From: Chloroflexota bacterium
GTDB lineage: Bacteria > Chloroflexota > Anaerolineae > Anaerolineales > Anaerolineaceae
DNA length: 6,285 nucleotides
NCBI GenBank assembly: GCA_023406965.1
Contig: JAEXTI010000077.1
Coordinates: 1 to 6,285, forward strand
Direction: 5' to 3'
Shown in pieces: positions 1-5,441 of this stretch. Each line of letters starts with the position of its first letter. Position 1 is the first letter of the stretch. The position numbers and the translations under genes are program-made. The notes beneath the pieces are model-generated. The model was not told the origin of the DNA, searched no databases, and was given only the letters and a program-made list of their open reading frames with translations.

Positions 1-116
1 GTATGAGGATTGTTCTCACCGTCAAATGTAACCGTAAATTCCGTGAAATGAACCCGTTTGCGCTCTTGAGCGTAACGCTTGGCTTTATCAATCTTGCCGA
101 TCATGCCTGAATCCAT
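1..116 (-). CDS. N-terminal fragment of a hypothetical protein (cut by window edge)
   Basis: Only the first 38 codons are in the window. The ATG lies at 114-116 and the reading frame runs leftward past position 1 without a stop. A clear ribosome site, AGGAG, sits nine bases upstream of the ATG. The peptide begins MDSGMIGKIDKAKRYAQERK and continues with an alternating polar/hydrophobic stretch (VHFTEFTVTFDG) that looks like two beta strands. A second possible start is M5, but M1 has the better-placed ribosome site. The opening resembles small Chloroflexota proteins that carry a cysteine/histidine zinc-finger (SWIM-like) motif further on. That part is outside the window, so the resemblance is from memory and unproven. 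A promoter at 241-269 points at this gene, with a terminator hairpin in between. Sure that it is coding; unsure of function. Confidence 0.7.
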   Translation of the reverse strand, partial: MDSGMIGKIDKAKRYAQERKRVHFTEFTVTFDGENNPH

Positions 117-156
117 TTTTTAAAGACTCCTTTATCGACAGAATCCCACAGATTGC

Positions 157-181
157 AAAAAAGCACGCAACATTGCGTGCT
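157..181 (-). terminator. Rho-independent terminator
   Basis: Read on the minus strand, GCACGCA and TGCGTGC form a perfect 7-bp GC-rich stem around a four-base loop, plus one closing A-T pair, followed at once by six T residues. This is a textbook intrinsic terminator. It lies 148 bases beyond the stop of the acetyltransferase gene and downstream of the promoter at 241-269. It can therefore end the nfeD-SPFH-GNAT transcript, a short transcript from the local promoter, or both. The plus-strand reading has no T tract after the stem. Confidence 0.85.
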
Positions 182-234
182 CGGGAACCCCTATTCTTTT
201 GAAACGGTAAATGGGTGGAGGGATACTTTTCACT
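157..234 (-). ncRNA. Candidate short transcript or attenuated leader
   Basis: The promoter at 241-269 predicts initiation near 234, and the intrinsic terminator ends transcription near 157, which gives an RNA of about 78 bases. It has no convincing ribosome site or reading frame. Inside it, UCCCU can pair with AGGGG (one G-U pair) ahead of the terminator stem. It could be a small RNA, or the leader of the gene starting at 116 if some transcripts read through. This is inferred from the order of promoter and terminator only; no known RNA family was recognised. Confidence 0.35.
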
Positions 235-240
235 AAATTC

Positions 241-269
241 AGTATATATCGAGTCCCTGGGAAAGTCAA
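241..269 (-). promoter_or_regulatory. Sigma-70 type promoter, TTGACT-17-TATACT
   Basis: On the minus strand the -35 box TTGACT (264-269) and the -10 box TATACT (241-246) each match consensus at five of six bases, and the spacer is exactly 17. The predicted start is near the A at 234. The promoter points to the terminator at 157-181 and then the gene starting at 116. Directly upstream of the -35 box is a perfect inverted repeat (271-285), a plausible regulator site. Confidence 0.75.
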
Positions 270-270
270 C

Positions 271-285
271 GCAAGCGCACCTTGC
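271..285. repeat. Short palindrome abutting the -35 box
   Basis: GCAAG and CTTGC form a perfect 5-bp inverted repeat around five bases (CGCAC), one base upstream of the -35 box of the minus-strand promoter. The position suits an activator or repressor half-site pair. It is not followed by a T tract, so it is not a terminator. It partly overlaps the right arm of the 10-bp inverted repeat. Confidence 0.3.
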
Positions 286-328
286 AATCTGCTGTCAGGT
301 GATTTCGCCAAGAAACTCGCAAATAGAC

Positions 329-784
329 TCACCGCTTCTTCTCCAGCACCAGGGCGTCTTCCTGATCGTAGTAATACTTGACCCACACGTCCACCGGGCG
401 GTAACCCTCAGCGTGGTACAGCTTGATGGCAGCCTCATTCGAGCGGCGCACGCTCAGGCGCACGACTGGTAAACCCATGCGCGCCTCGCAAACTTGCAGC
501 AGGGTCTTGGCGATGCCCATACGCCGGAACTCCGGAAGCACCCCCAGCGTGGCAATCCAGCCCACGCCTTCGCCGGGGTGCGGGTCGCCTCCCACAAAAC
601 CCACCATTCGCCCCGTCACGCTGGCCTTCAAACGCACCAGCCCGGGCAAGACGAGGACGCCGGCCAGATCCATCCACGGCCACGCATCGCCTCCGAAGCA
701 TACTTGCTCCAGCGCGCGCAGCGCGTTGAAATCCTTCAAGCCGGCGCCCTCAATCTGATAGTCTATATTCTCGACCAAAACCAA
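329..784 (-). CDS. GNAT-family N-acetyltransferase, RimI-like
   Basis: A 151-residue protein that fits the single-domain GNAT fold, which moves an acetyl group from acetyl-CoA to an amine. The N-terminal strand and helix (residues 8-30, YQIEGAGLKDFNALRALEQVCF) and the following WPW segment match RimI-like enzymes. Motif A is visible at about 76-97, with strand WIATLGVLP and the pyrophosphate-binding loop R87-R-M-G-I-A92. Motif B follows at about 107-127, with LSVRRSNEAAIKLYHAEGY including N116 and Y123. The substrate cannot be told; RimI relatives acetylate protein N-termini, others acetylate small amines. The start is a TTG at 784, only three bases after the stop of the SPFH gene, with a weak ribosome site, so translation is probably coupled. 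A later TTG (residue 17) has a better-spaced GAGGG but would remove the first strand of the fold. Confidence 0.85.
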   Translation of the reverse strand: MVLVENIDYQIEGAGLKDFNALRALEQVCFGGDAWPWMDLAGVLVLPGLVRLKASVTGRMVGFVGGDPHPGEGVGWIATLGVLPEFRRMGIAKTLLQVCEARMGLPVVRLSVRRSNEAAIKLYHAEGYRPVDVWVKYYYDQEDALVLEKKR

Positions 785-787
785 GAC

Positions 788-1690
788 TTACTTTTCCGTC
801 TGGCCTTTGATGAAGCTGCCCATCATGCTGGTGAACTCCATCGGGAAGATGTACTTGGTGGACGGCTTTTCCGCCATGCTCTTGAGCGTTTCAAAGTACT
901 GAATGGTGATGCTGCGCTGATCGAGCGTGGTAGCCACACCATTGATCTTCTCCAACGCCGCAGAGTAACCTTCGGCCCGCAGCAACTGCGCTTGCTTCTC
1001 GCCTTCAGCGCGCAGGATGTTGGCCTGCTTTTCGCCTTCAGCCCGCAGCACCGCTGACTGGCGCTCGCCGTCTGCCACGTTGATGGCGGCTTCGCGCGTA
1101 CCGTTCGATTCGGTCACCACCGCGCGGCGGATGCGCTCGGCGGACATCTGGCGGTTCATCGCGTCCTGAACATCCCGCGGCGGGATGATCTCGCGGATTT
1201 CCACGTTGGTCACCTTCACACCCCAGCGCCCGGTCACTTCGTCCAAACGGGTGCGCAGGATATTGTTAATGGTCTCACGCTCCGAAAGCACATCGTCCAG
1301 CAAAATACCGCCGATGACCGAGCGCAGCGTGGTGGTCGCCATACCCTGGGCAGCCAGCTCGAAGTTACCTACCTGCAGCACGGAATCGGTAGGAGAGAGC
1401 ACCTTGTAGTACCAGATGAAGTCGATCGAGATCGGCGCGTTATCCTTGGTAATCGAGGTCTGCTGCGGGATCTCACGAACCTGCTCGCGCAAGTCCACAC
1501 GCACAGCGCGGTCGATGACCGGGATGAGCAGGATCAGGCCGGGGCCTTTATCTCCCAGGCTGCGGCCCAGGCGGAACACCACCAGGCGCTGATATTCAGG
1601 AACGACCTTGATGGCGTTGGCCAGGAAGATCAACAAGACAACAACGATGCCTCCAATTAGGCACAACAGGGTGAGGAATTCACCATTCAT
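788..1690 (-). CDS. SPFH/Band 7 membrane protein, slipin/stomatin type
   Basis: A 300-residue member of the stomatin/prohibitin/flotillin/HflK-C family. These proteins form large ring- or cage-like oligomers on the membrane and organise membrane microdomains or modulate partner enzymes. One N-terminal membrane segment spans residues 6-25. The SPFH domain follows at about 28-190, with the typical stretches VVPEYQRLVVFRLGR, GPGLILLIPVID and VTNVEIREIIPP. A charged helical region at about 175-250 contains four tandem 11-residue units, then a hydrophobic C-terminal tail. The ATG at 1690 has an AGGAG six bases upstream. The gene lies 12 bases after nfeD and three bases before the acetyltransferase. 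The NfeD-slipin pairing is a well-known conserved operon arrangement and supports the slipin call. It is similar in length and layout to E. coli QmcA, but the ortholog cannot be fixed from sequence alone. Confidence 0.93.
   Translation of the reverse strand: MNGEFLTLLCLIGGIVVVLLIFLANAIKVVPEYQRLVVFRLGRSLGDKGPGLILLIPVIDRAVRVDLREQVREIPQQTSITKDNAPISIDFIWYYKVLSPTDSVLQVGNFELAAQGMATTTLRSVIGGILLDDVLSERETINNILRTRLDEVTGRWGVKVTNVEIREIIPPRDVQDAMNRQMSAERIRRAVVTESNGTREAAINVADGERQSAVLRAEGEKQANILRAEGEKQAQLLRAEGYSAALEKINGVATTLDQRSITIQYFETLKSMAEKPSTKYIFPMEFTSMMGSFIKGQTEK
947..1078 (-). repeat. Tandem 33-bp coding repeats in the SPFH gene
   Basis: Residues 205-248 of the SPFH protein are four consecutive 11-residue units: VADGERQSAVL, RAEGEKQANIL, RAEGEKQAQLL and RAEGYSAALEK. 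The two central units are nearly identical, and the DNA shows matching 33-base periodicity (GCTTCTCGCCTTCAG and GCTTTTCGCCTTCAG on the plus strand). The 11-residue hendecad suits a long right-handed coiled coil, as is usual in this family's oligomerisation helix. This is an internal protein repeat, not a mobile element or CRISPR. Confidence 0.75.
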
Positions 1691-1702
1691 CTCGTTCTCC
1701 TC

Positions 1703-2314
1703 TTATTTGGAATCAGGGATTGAAATAGGTTCGACATCCAACACCAGGCCGCTCCTGCGCACCACGCGCACCGGGCTGCCGGCTGGAATATACTCCACGC
1801 TATTGGCGGTCCATTGTTCACCACTTACATAGATCGCGCCTTGCGGGCGCAGGTCGGTCTTGGTTGTGCCAACCTGCCCAATCAGCCCATCCAGGCTGTG
1901 ATTGGGAATCAGTTTGGAAGCCGCCAGGCTCTTGCGGGCCATCAGCCACAGCAAACCGGCCGACAGGCCCGAAACGATGACCGCCAGGATGGGATTCAGC
2001 CTTGCGCCAGTCTCGGTGGCGCGAAAAGCAAACACCGAGCCCAAGATCATGGCAGCTATCGCCCCCAGCAGGTACAGCCAACTGTTTTTGCGCACCCGCA
2101 CCGCAAAAAAGAAGGGTATCAAGCTGACAGCCAATAGGATCAGTGCCCAAACATTCACGGGAAGGTTGGCAATGCTGTATCCCGCCAGAGCCAGGATGAG
2201 CACCGCGCCAACTTCCAGAACGCCCGTGCCCGGCGCGAACAAGGCCAGAATGGCCATCACAGCGCCCCCTACTAACAAAACATACGCTACATTTGGATCA
2301 AAGAAGAAGCTCAT
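1703..2314 (-). CDS. nfeD: NfeD-family membrane protein, short form
   Basis: A 203-residue protein with about five membrane segments (roughly residues 9-27, 32-51, 54-73, 78-98 and 107-126) followed by a soluble OB-fold-like NfeD domain at about 139-198. That domain shows LDGLIGQVGTTKTDLRPQG, then IYVSGEQWTA, then IPAGSPVRVVRRSGLVLDVEP, the usual strand order of the family. The N-terminal ClpP-class serine protease domain of long NfeD proteins is absent, so this is the short type. It is thought to work with the SPFH partner encoded immediately downstream. The start chosen is the ATG at 2314, which has GGAGGG seven bases upstream. An in-frame ATG at 2335 would add seven residues, but it overlaps the -10 box and lacks a ribosome site. 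Confidence 0.9.
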   Translation of the reverse strand: MSFFFDPNVAYVLLVGGAVMAILALFAPGTGVLEVGAVLILALAGYSIANLPVNVWALILLAVSLIPFFFAVRVRKNSWLYLLGAIAAMILGSVFAFRATETGARLNPILAVIVSGLSAGLLWLMARKSLAASKLIPNHSLDGLIGQVGTTKTDLRPQGAIYVSGEQWTANSVEYIPAGSPVRVVRRSGLVLDVEPISIPDSK

Positions 2315-2333
2315 AATTCGGCCCTCCGAATTC

Positions 2334-2339
2334 ATTATA
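2334..2339 (-). promoter_or_regulatory. Probable -10 box of the nfeD-SPFH-GNAT operon
   Basis: A perfect TATAAT on the minus strand lies 20 bases ahead of the nfeD ATG. It would start transcription close to 2327, at the edge of the GGAGGG ribosome site, giving a very short leader. The hexamer at 17-base spacing (CGAACA) is a poor -35 match. TTGACG at 2361-2366 and TTGACA at 2372-2377 are good -35 sequences but stand 21 and 32 bases away, too far for an ordinary promoter. A regulator that compensates for the spacing is possible but unproven. Confidence 0.45.
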
Positions 2340-2537
2340 CATGAAAGCGGAGGGCATGTTCGTCAAGGGAGTGTCAAAGAGAAAGTTCGCCCTTACTCCA
2401 TTTCCCTCATATACTTGGCCCCGCAGCGGTAGCACACTGCAAAAGACCCTTTACGGCGCTACTCGCGGAACTGCTTCCCTTGCGGGACAGTTCCACAGCG
2501 TTTCGATCGAAGCCTCTTTGACGTTGCCGCTAGATCT
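2340..2537. other. Intergenic region between MFS and nfeD genes
   Basis: No convincing gene is seen in these 198 bases. Contents: the two TTGAC hexamers near the nfeD promoter, a stable hairpin at 2467-2494, and a 10-bp palindrome TTCGATCGAA at 2502-2511. A plus-strand open frame runs across it (2341-2562). It has no ribosome site and a low-complexity intergenic-type translation, and it enters the MFS gene antisense, so it is not called. Confidence 0.6.
2467..2494 (-). other. Stable RNA hairpin with GNRA loop downstream of the MFS gene
   Basis: On the minus strand GGAACTG pairs with CAGTTCC (7 bp) and TCCC pairs with GGGA (4 bp) around a GCAA tetraloop, with a two-base AG bulge on the 3' side. 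It begins about 43 bases beyond the MFS stop codon. There is no T run after it, so it is not a standard intrinsic terminator. GNRA loops are stabilising in RNA, which favours a role in the minus-strand transcript, for example a 3'-end stabiliser. Confidence 0.55.
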
Positions 2538-3752
2538 TTATACAACCTCTGGTTCCGTTTGAACCGCAACGGGCTGGGCAGGTAGGCGAATGCGCGAAGC
2601 AGCAAAAATATTAATGACGGCAATGACCACGCCCATTAAGAATACATACTGGTAGCCAAATTGGTTCCAGATCACGCCGCCCAGGAGGGCCAGCGAGATC
2701 GAAAAGATATGATCAATACTCACTCCCGCTGCCAGGGCAGGTTGGATATCATCGGGCTTGAGCGCAATCTTCTTCATATAGGTCGAGCGCGCCATGCTCA
2801 CCGACATCAGCATTTGGTCCAGCAGGTAGCACCCGCACACCACCAGGAAAGCCGCGCTTTCGGGTAAAAACGTGCGCGCAAAACCATACCCGAAGCACAC
2901 AAACACCAGCAGCACAGCCTCGCTGATCAGCACTGTCCGCTCGCCAAAGCGGTCGATGGCCCGCCCCAGGATGGGCTGGAAAAAGATGCCGATGATCCCG
3001 CCCACGGTAATAAGCGTCGCCAGGGTTTGGGTGGGCTGGTTGAAAATCGTCACCAACACCCACGGCGCAAAGGTGATGAACAATTGCTTGCGCGATCCGT
3101 ATAGCACCGCCAGGATGTAATACAGGCGGTACTCTTTCTTCAGCTTGAGGATATCGCCCGAAGGCTGTGGCCGCCCGCGTCGCATAGAAAAAAGCAGCAG
3201 CGCGGCAATCACAAATCCCACCGCCGCCAGGGTGAAGGTCAACTGAAAGGTCATGCCCAGGTAGCGGAAGCCCACAAAGACCAGCGCGCTGCCAAAAATA
3301 GCAGCAAAGTTGCGCACCGCGTTGAGCTGCCCCAGGCGGCGACCAGCTTGCCCTTCTCGGGCCAGTTCCATACCAATGGTGGAGGCAATTGGCATGAAGA
3401 CGTGCTGCCCGGCGCTGTAGAGAAATAGCCACAGGACCATAATGCCGTAGCTGGGAGAAACATAAGCGATTAATAACACGCCTACCGCGCTAAACAACAG
3501 GGCCATGCCCCCCAGACGCCGGCTGCATAAGAACCAGAACAGGGCCGTGATGAAAATAGTCAGAAAACCGGGCAGCTCGCGCGGAAATTCAAGGAAAGAA
3601 CGTTGAAAACCCGTCAGGGCATAATTTTCGTTAAGAAAATTGTTGAAGATAGAATCAAATAAACTATAGCCGATTCCCATTACCAGGGAAGCAGCGATAA
3701 AGAGCTTTAGCTCGCGAGGAGCTTTGGATAGGCGTGACGATAGGGCAGTCAT
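2538..3752 (-). CDS. Major facilitator superfamily (MFS) transporter
   Basis: A 404-residue integral membrane protein with about twelve hydrophobic segments in two halves. They are split by a polar loop at about 191-209 (RRGRPQPSGDILKLKKEYR). The loop between helices 8 and 9 carries the family signature GRAIDRFGERTVL (residues 263-275), an MFS motif A variant. The first half has the less typical stretch RSFLEFPRELPGF (51-63) where motif A would be expected. It probably uses an ion or substrate gradient to move a small molecule across the inner membrane; the substrate and direction cannot be read. The ATG at 3752 is chosen, with a weak GAG eight bases upstream. A TTG at 3770 would add six residues without any ribosome site. 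It lies downstream of tetR on the same strand after a 98-base gap, so read-through or a local promoter are both possible. Confidence 0.9.
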   Translation of the reverse strand: MTALSSRLSKAPRELKLFIAASLVMGIGYSLFDSIFNNFLNENYALTGFQRSFLEFPRELPGFLTIFITALFWFLCSRRLGGMALLFSAVGVLLIAYVSPSYGIMVLWLFLYSAGQHVFMPIASTIGMELAREGQAGRRLGQLNAVRNFAAIFGSALVFVGFRYLGMTFQLTFTLAAVGFVIAALLLFSMRRGRPQPSGDILKLKKEYRLYYILAVLYGSRKQLFITFAPWVLVTIFNQPTQTLATLITVGGIIGIFFQPILGRAIDRFGERTVLISEAVLLVFVCFGYGFARTFLPESAAFLVVCGCYLLDQMLMSVSMARSTYMKKIALKPDDIQPALAAGVSIDHIFSISLALLGGVIWNQFGYQYVFLMGVVIAVINIFAASRIRLPAQPVAVQTEPEVV

Positions 3753-3793
3753 GGAGGAATCTCTTTGCAATGAATAAGATTTGGGACAAAGGC

Positions 3794-3799
3794 ATTATA
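3794..3799 (-). promoter_or_regulatory. Possible -10 box for the MFS gene
   Basis: A perfect TATAAT on the minus strand lies 41 bases ahead of the MFS ATG. No recognisable -35 hexamer is found at 16 to 18 bases. The position where one would lie is taken by an inverted repeat (3816-3834). Either an activator works here, or the gene is read from the upstream SDR-tetR promoter and this box is chance. Confidence 0.3.
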
Positions 3800-3815
3800 T
3801 CGCAGAAAGGTCCCC

Positions 3816-3834
3816 GGCATTCCTTCGTAATGCC
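3816..3834. repeat. Inverted repeat between tetR and the MFS gene
   Basis: GGCATT and AATGCC form a 6-bp perfect inverted repeat around seven bases, 16 bases beyond the tetR stop. No T tract follows on either strand, so it is a poor intrinsic terminator. It overlaps the expected -35 position of the MFS gene, which would suit a regulator-binding site. Confidence 0.35.
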
Positions 3835-3850
3835 AGCGTCCGTCACATGC

Positions 3851-4450
3851 CTACGGCTCAATCTGGATGCATTGTTCAAACATGCGCGCCGTGTACCCGG
3901 CCAATCGCCCCGTGTTGGTATCTTCCTCCGCCACCAGGAAATTCTTCTCCTGGAAAAAATCCGGCGCGAGCATGGTAAAGAATGCCGCCGACATCACCTG
4001 TGCCAGGGCTGCACGCACATTCTCGGGTGGCAGGGTAGGGTAAGCCGCGAGAGCCTGCCGGCACATTTGCTCAAATATATCCTGGAACATACGCTTCGCC
4101 TGCGTGTCGGGGCGTTTCTCCACCAGGATACCGTACATATGCGCCATGAGCATCTTCGGAAAGCGTTTGCCACCCTCAACCAACCAGATAACTACGTTGT
4201 CCAGGCGCTGTAAGAAAGGCGCTGATTCTTGATTGATGATCTCCAGCAAATCGTCCTGCATGTGTTGAAGGGTCATCTTCATCACTTCTTCTACCAGGCG
4301 CTCCTTGCTGCGAAAATAGTAGTTGATCGCGGCTATATTCACCCCTGCTTGCTCGGCAATCTTGCGCGTGGTCAGGTTGTCAATGCCGTCCTGCTCGATG
4401 CAAGCAATGGTGGCCTCCAGGATGCGCTGCTCAGGTGCTTGCGGACTCAT
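3851..4450 (-). CDS. TetR-family transcriptional regulator
   Basis: A 199-residue one-component regulator. The N-terminal DNA-binding domain has the family pattern: helix 1 from about residue 6 (EQRILEATIACIEQDGI) and the helix-turn-helix at about 27-46 (TTRKIAEQAGVNIAAINYYF), then SKERLVEEV. The rest (about 55-199) is the variable helical ligand-binding and dimerisation region, so the inducer cannot be predicted. The ATG overlaps the stop of the upstream SDR gene by four bases (ATGA), with AGGGG five bases upstream, which indicates coupled translation in one operon. Two palindromic sites in the divergent promoter region (5403-5422 and 5442-5461) are the best candidates for its operators. This would make it an autorepressor that also controls the divergent SDR. 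That link is inferred from position. Confidence 0.93.
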   Translation of the reverse strand: MSPQAPEQRILEATIACIEQDGIDNLTTRKIAEQAGVNIAAINYYFRSKERLVEEVMKMTLQHMQDDLLEIINQESAPFLQRLDNVVIWLVEGGKRFPKMLMAHMYGILVEKRPDTQAKRMFQDIFEQMCRQALAAYPTLPPENVRAALAQVMSAAFFTMLAPDFFQEKNFLVAEEDTNTGRLAGYTARMFEQCIQIEP

Positions 4451-5334
4451 AACTGCCCCTCAGTCTTAATCCCGCACTGTTGCTCAGAGATGGCCCAAAG
4501 ACGTTTTCCGTTAGCCTCCTTCAAAGCGTATCCATCCGGCTTCTTGGGACTGCTGTGCTTCCAATAAACCTCCGTCCGGTTTTGTATGGACGGCTCGGTG
4601 GCCAGGAACACCACCCCACGGGCCGATTCTTCGGCGCTGATGCCCGCGTTGCGGCGGAACTTCCAGATCAGTTGCACAAAACCCGGCGTGCCCTTGAAGG
4701 CAATGTCGGTTTTCACCAGCCCTGGGTCGGCGGCAAAGGCCCGCAGCGTGGATTGCGCCCCCAGCCTGCGGTTCAACTCGGCGGTGAAGAGTACATTGGC
4801 CATCTTGCTCTGCTTGTAGGAGGACAACCCATTGTAGAAACGCCGCAATTGCACATCGTTCCAGCGGAATCGCGCCAGGTTATGCGAACACGAACTGACC
4901 GTCACCACTCGCCCCATAGGGGCTGCTTTGAGCAAAGGCAGCAGGCGATAGGTGAGCAAGAAGGGAGCCAGGTGATTGAGCGCCCACACCACCTGGAAAC
5001 CCTCGGCTGTCTGGGTGTACCAGGCGCTGAACATCCCGGCGTTGTTGATCAGCCCGTCCAGCGCTGATATGTCCGCTTCCGCCAGTTTTTTCTGGATGGC
5101 ATCGGCCAACTGGTGCACCTCGCTTTGCAAGGTCAAATCTGCCAGGCAGTACTCAACTCGGGCTTCAGGATAGGCAGCGCGTATTTGTTTCTCGGCAGCC
5201 TGGTTGCGCTCTGTCGAGCGCCCTACGCCGATGACAAAAGCACCCTGCGCCGCTAATTGCGCCGCAGCAGCCTGACCAATGCCCGAGGTCGCCCCGGTGA
5301 TAACATACGTTTTGCCCGAAAGTGCATTTTCCAT
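4447..5334 (-). CDS. Short-chain dehydrogenase/reductase, retinol-dehydrogenase-like
   Basis: A 295-residue classical SDR, an NAD(P)-dependent oxidoreductase with a Rossmann fold. Visible hallmarks: the cofactor loop TGATSGIG (13-20), NNAG (97-100), helix-4 Asn in WALNH (N120), catalytic Ser in VSSCSH (S148), YKQSK giving Y173 and K177, and DPG (203-205) after the active site. VGR at 37-39, with an arginine after the second strand, suggests NADP(H) preference. The extended C-terminus with YWKHSSPKKPDG and KRLWAISEQQCG matches the RDH/WWOX-like subgroup, which acts on retinoids, steroids or other lipophilic carbonyls in eukaryotes. The bacterial substrate is unknown. The ATG at 5334 is chosen because AAGGAG sits seven bases upstream; an in-frame ATG at 5358 has no ribosome site. 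It is the first gene of the SDR-tetR operon. Confidence 0.93.
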   Translation of the reverse strand: MENALSGKTYVITGATSGIGQAAAAQLAAQGAFVIGVGRSTERNQAAEKQIRAAYPEARVEYCLADLTLQSEVHQLADAIQKKLAEADISALDGLINNAGMFSAWYTQTAEGFQVVWALNHLAPFLLTYRLLPLLKAAPMGRVVTVSSCSHNLARFRWNDVQLRRFYNGLSSYKQSKMANVLFTAELNRRLGAQSTLRAFAADPGLVKTDIAFKGTPGFVQLIWKFRRNAGISAEESARGVVFLATEPSIQNRTEVYWKHSSPKKPDGYALKEANGKRLWAISEQQCGIKTEGQL

Positions 5335-5341
5335 ATTTCCA

Positions 5342-5347
5342 CTCCTT
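5342..5347 (-). promoter_or_regulatory. Ribosome binding site deciding the SDR start
   Basis: AAGGAG on the minus strand stands seven bases before the ATG at 5334. It lies inside the frame that would open at the ATG at 5358, so it favours the shorter protein beginning MENALSGK. Confidence 0.75.
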
Positions 5348-5397
5348 GATGTGCCCATTATGGACAGGGAAGCCCTTAAACGATTGATGTTTGCATG

Positions 5398-5426
5398 ATT
5401 ATAGTTTCAAACATATGTTTTGTCAA
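5398..5426 (-). promoter_or_regulatory. Perfect-consensus sigma-70 promoter for the SDR-tetR operon
   Basis: On the minus strand TTGACA (5421-5426) and TATAAT (5398-5403) are both exact consensus hexamers with a 17-base spacer. The predicted start is near 5391, giving a leader of about 57 bases. The spacer contains the 12-bp palindrome AAACATATGTTT. A promoter this strong would be expected to need tight repression, which fits a TetR operator placed inside it. Confidence 0.85.
5403..5422. promoter_or_regulatory. Candidate TetR operator O1
   Basis: A perfect 12-bp palindrome, AAACATATGTTT (5409-5420), fills the spacer between the -35 and -10 boxes of the SDR-tetR promoter. The surrounding 20 bases are repeated, with 16 of 20 identical, 39 bases to the right. 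A bound dimer would exclude RNA polymerase. Assignment to the neighbouring TetR protein is by position and symmetry only. Confidence 0.65.
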
Positions 5427-5441
5427 CAAGATTTATACATA

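Larger units (their letters stand above)
149..291. repeat. 10-bp inverted repeat flanking the promoter-terminator unit
   Basis: CAGATTGCAA at 149-158 is the exact reverse complement of TTGCAATCTG at 282-291. The arms enclose the minus-strand promoter (241-269) and the terminator hairpin (157-181). No target-site duplication is visible outside the arms, so nothing supports a mobile element. The enclosed DNA is AT-rich compared with the genes. It may be chance, a pair of regulator half-sites, or the ends of a decayed short element. Confidence 0.35.

Noticed and set aside
132..386. Minus-strand open frame of 84 codons over the gap left of the acetyltransferase gene
   Set aside because: It overlaps the end of the GNAT gene in another frame and runs through the promoter and the terminator hairpin. 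It has no ribosome site and no recognisable protein character.
494..1057. Plus-strand open frame of 187 codons opposite the GNAT and SPFH genes
   Set aside because: It is antisense to two well-supported genes, lacks a ribosome site, and its translation is composition-biased.
947..1078. Regular 33-base repeats resembling a CRISPR array
   Set aside because: The units are adjacent, have no unique spacers and encode an in-frame hendecad repeat of the SPFH protein.
2341..2562. Plus-strand open frame of 73 codons in the gap between the MFS and nfeD genes
   Set aside because: No ribosome site or plus-strand promoter was found. It enters the MFS gene antisense, and its translation looks like intergenic sequence rather than a folded protein.
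3753..3770. TTG at 3770 as the start of the MFS gene
   Set aside because: It has no ribosome site and adds only six residues before the ATG at 3752.
3734..4213. Plus-strand open frame of 159 codons
   Set aside because: It is the antisense shadow of tetR and of the start of the MFS gene; no family features are visible.
5335..5358. Upstream ATG at 5358 as the start of the minus-strand SDR
   Set aside because: It has no ribosome site, and a strong AAGGAG lies inside the extra segment at the right distance for the ATG at 5334.
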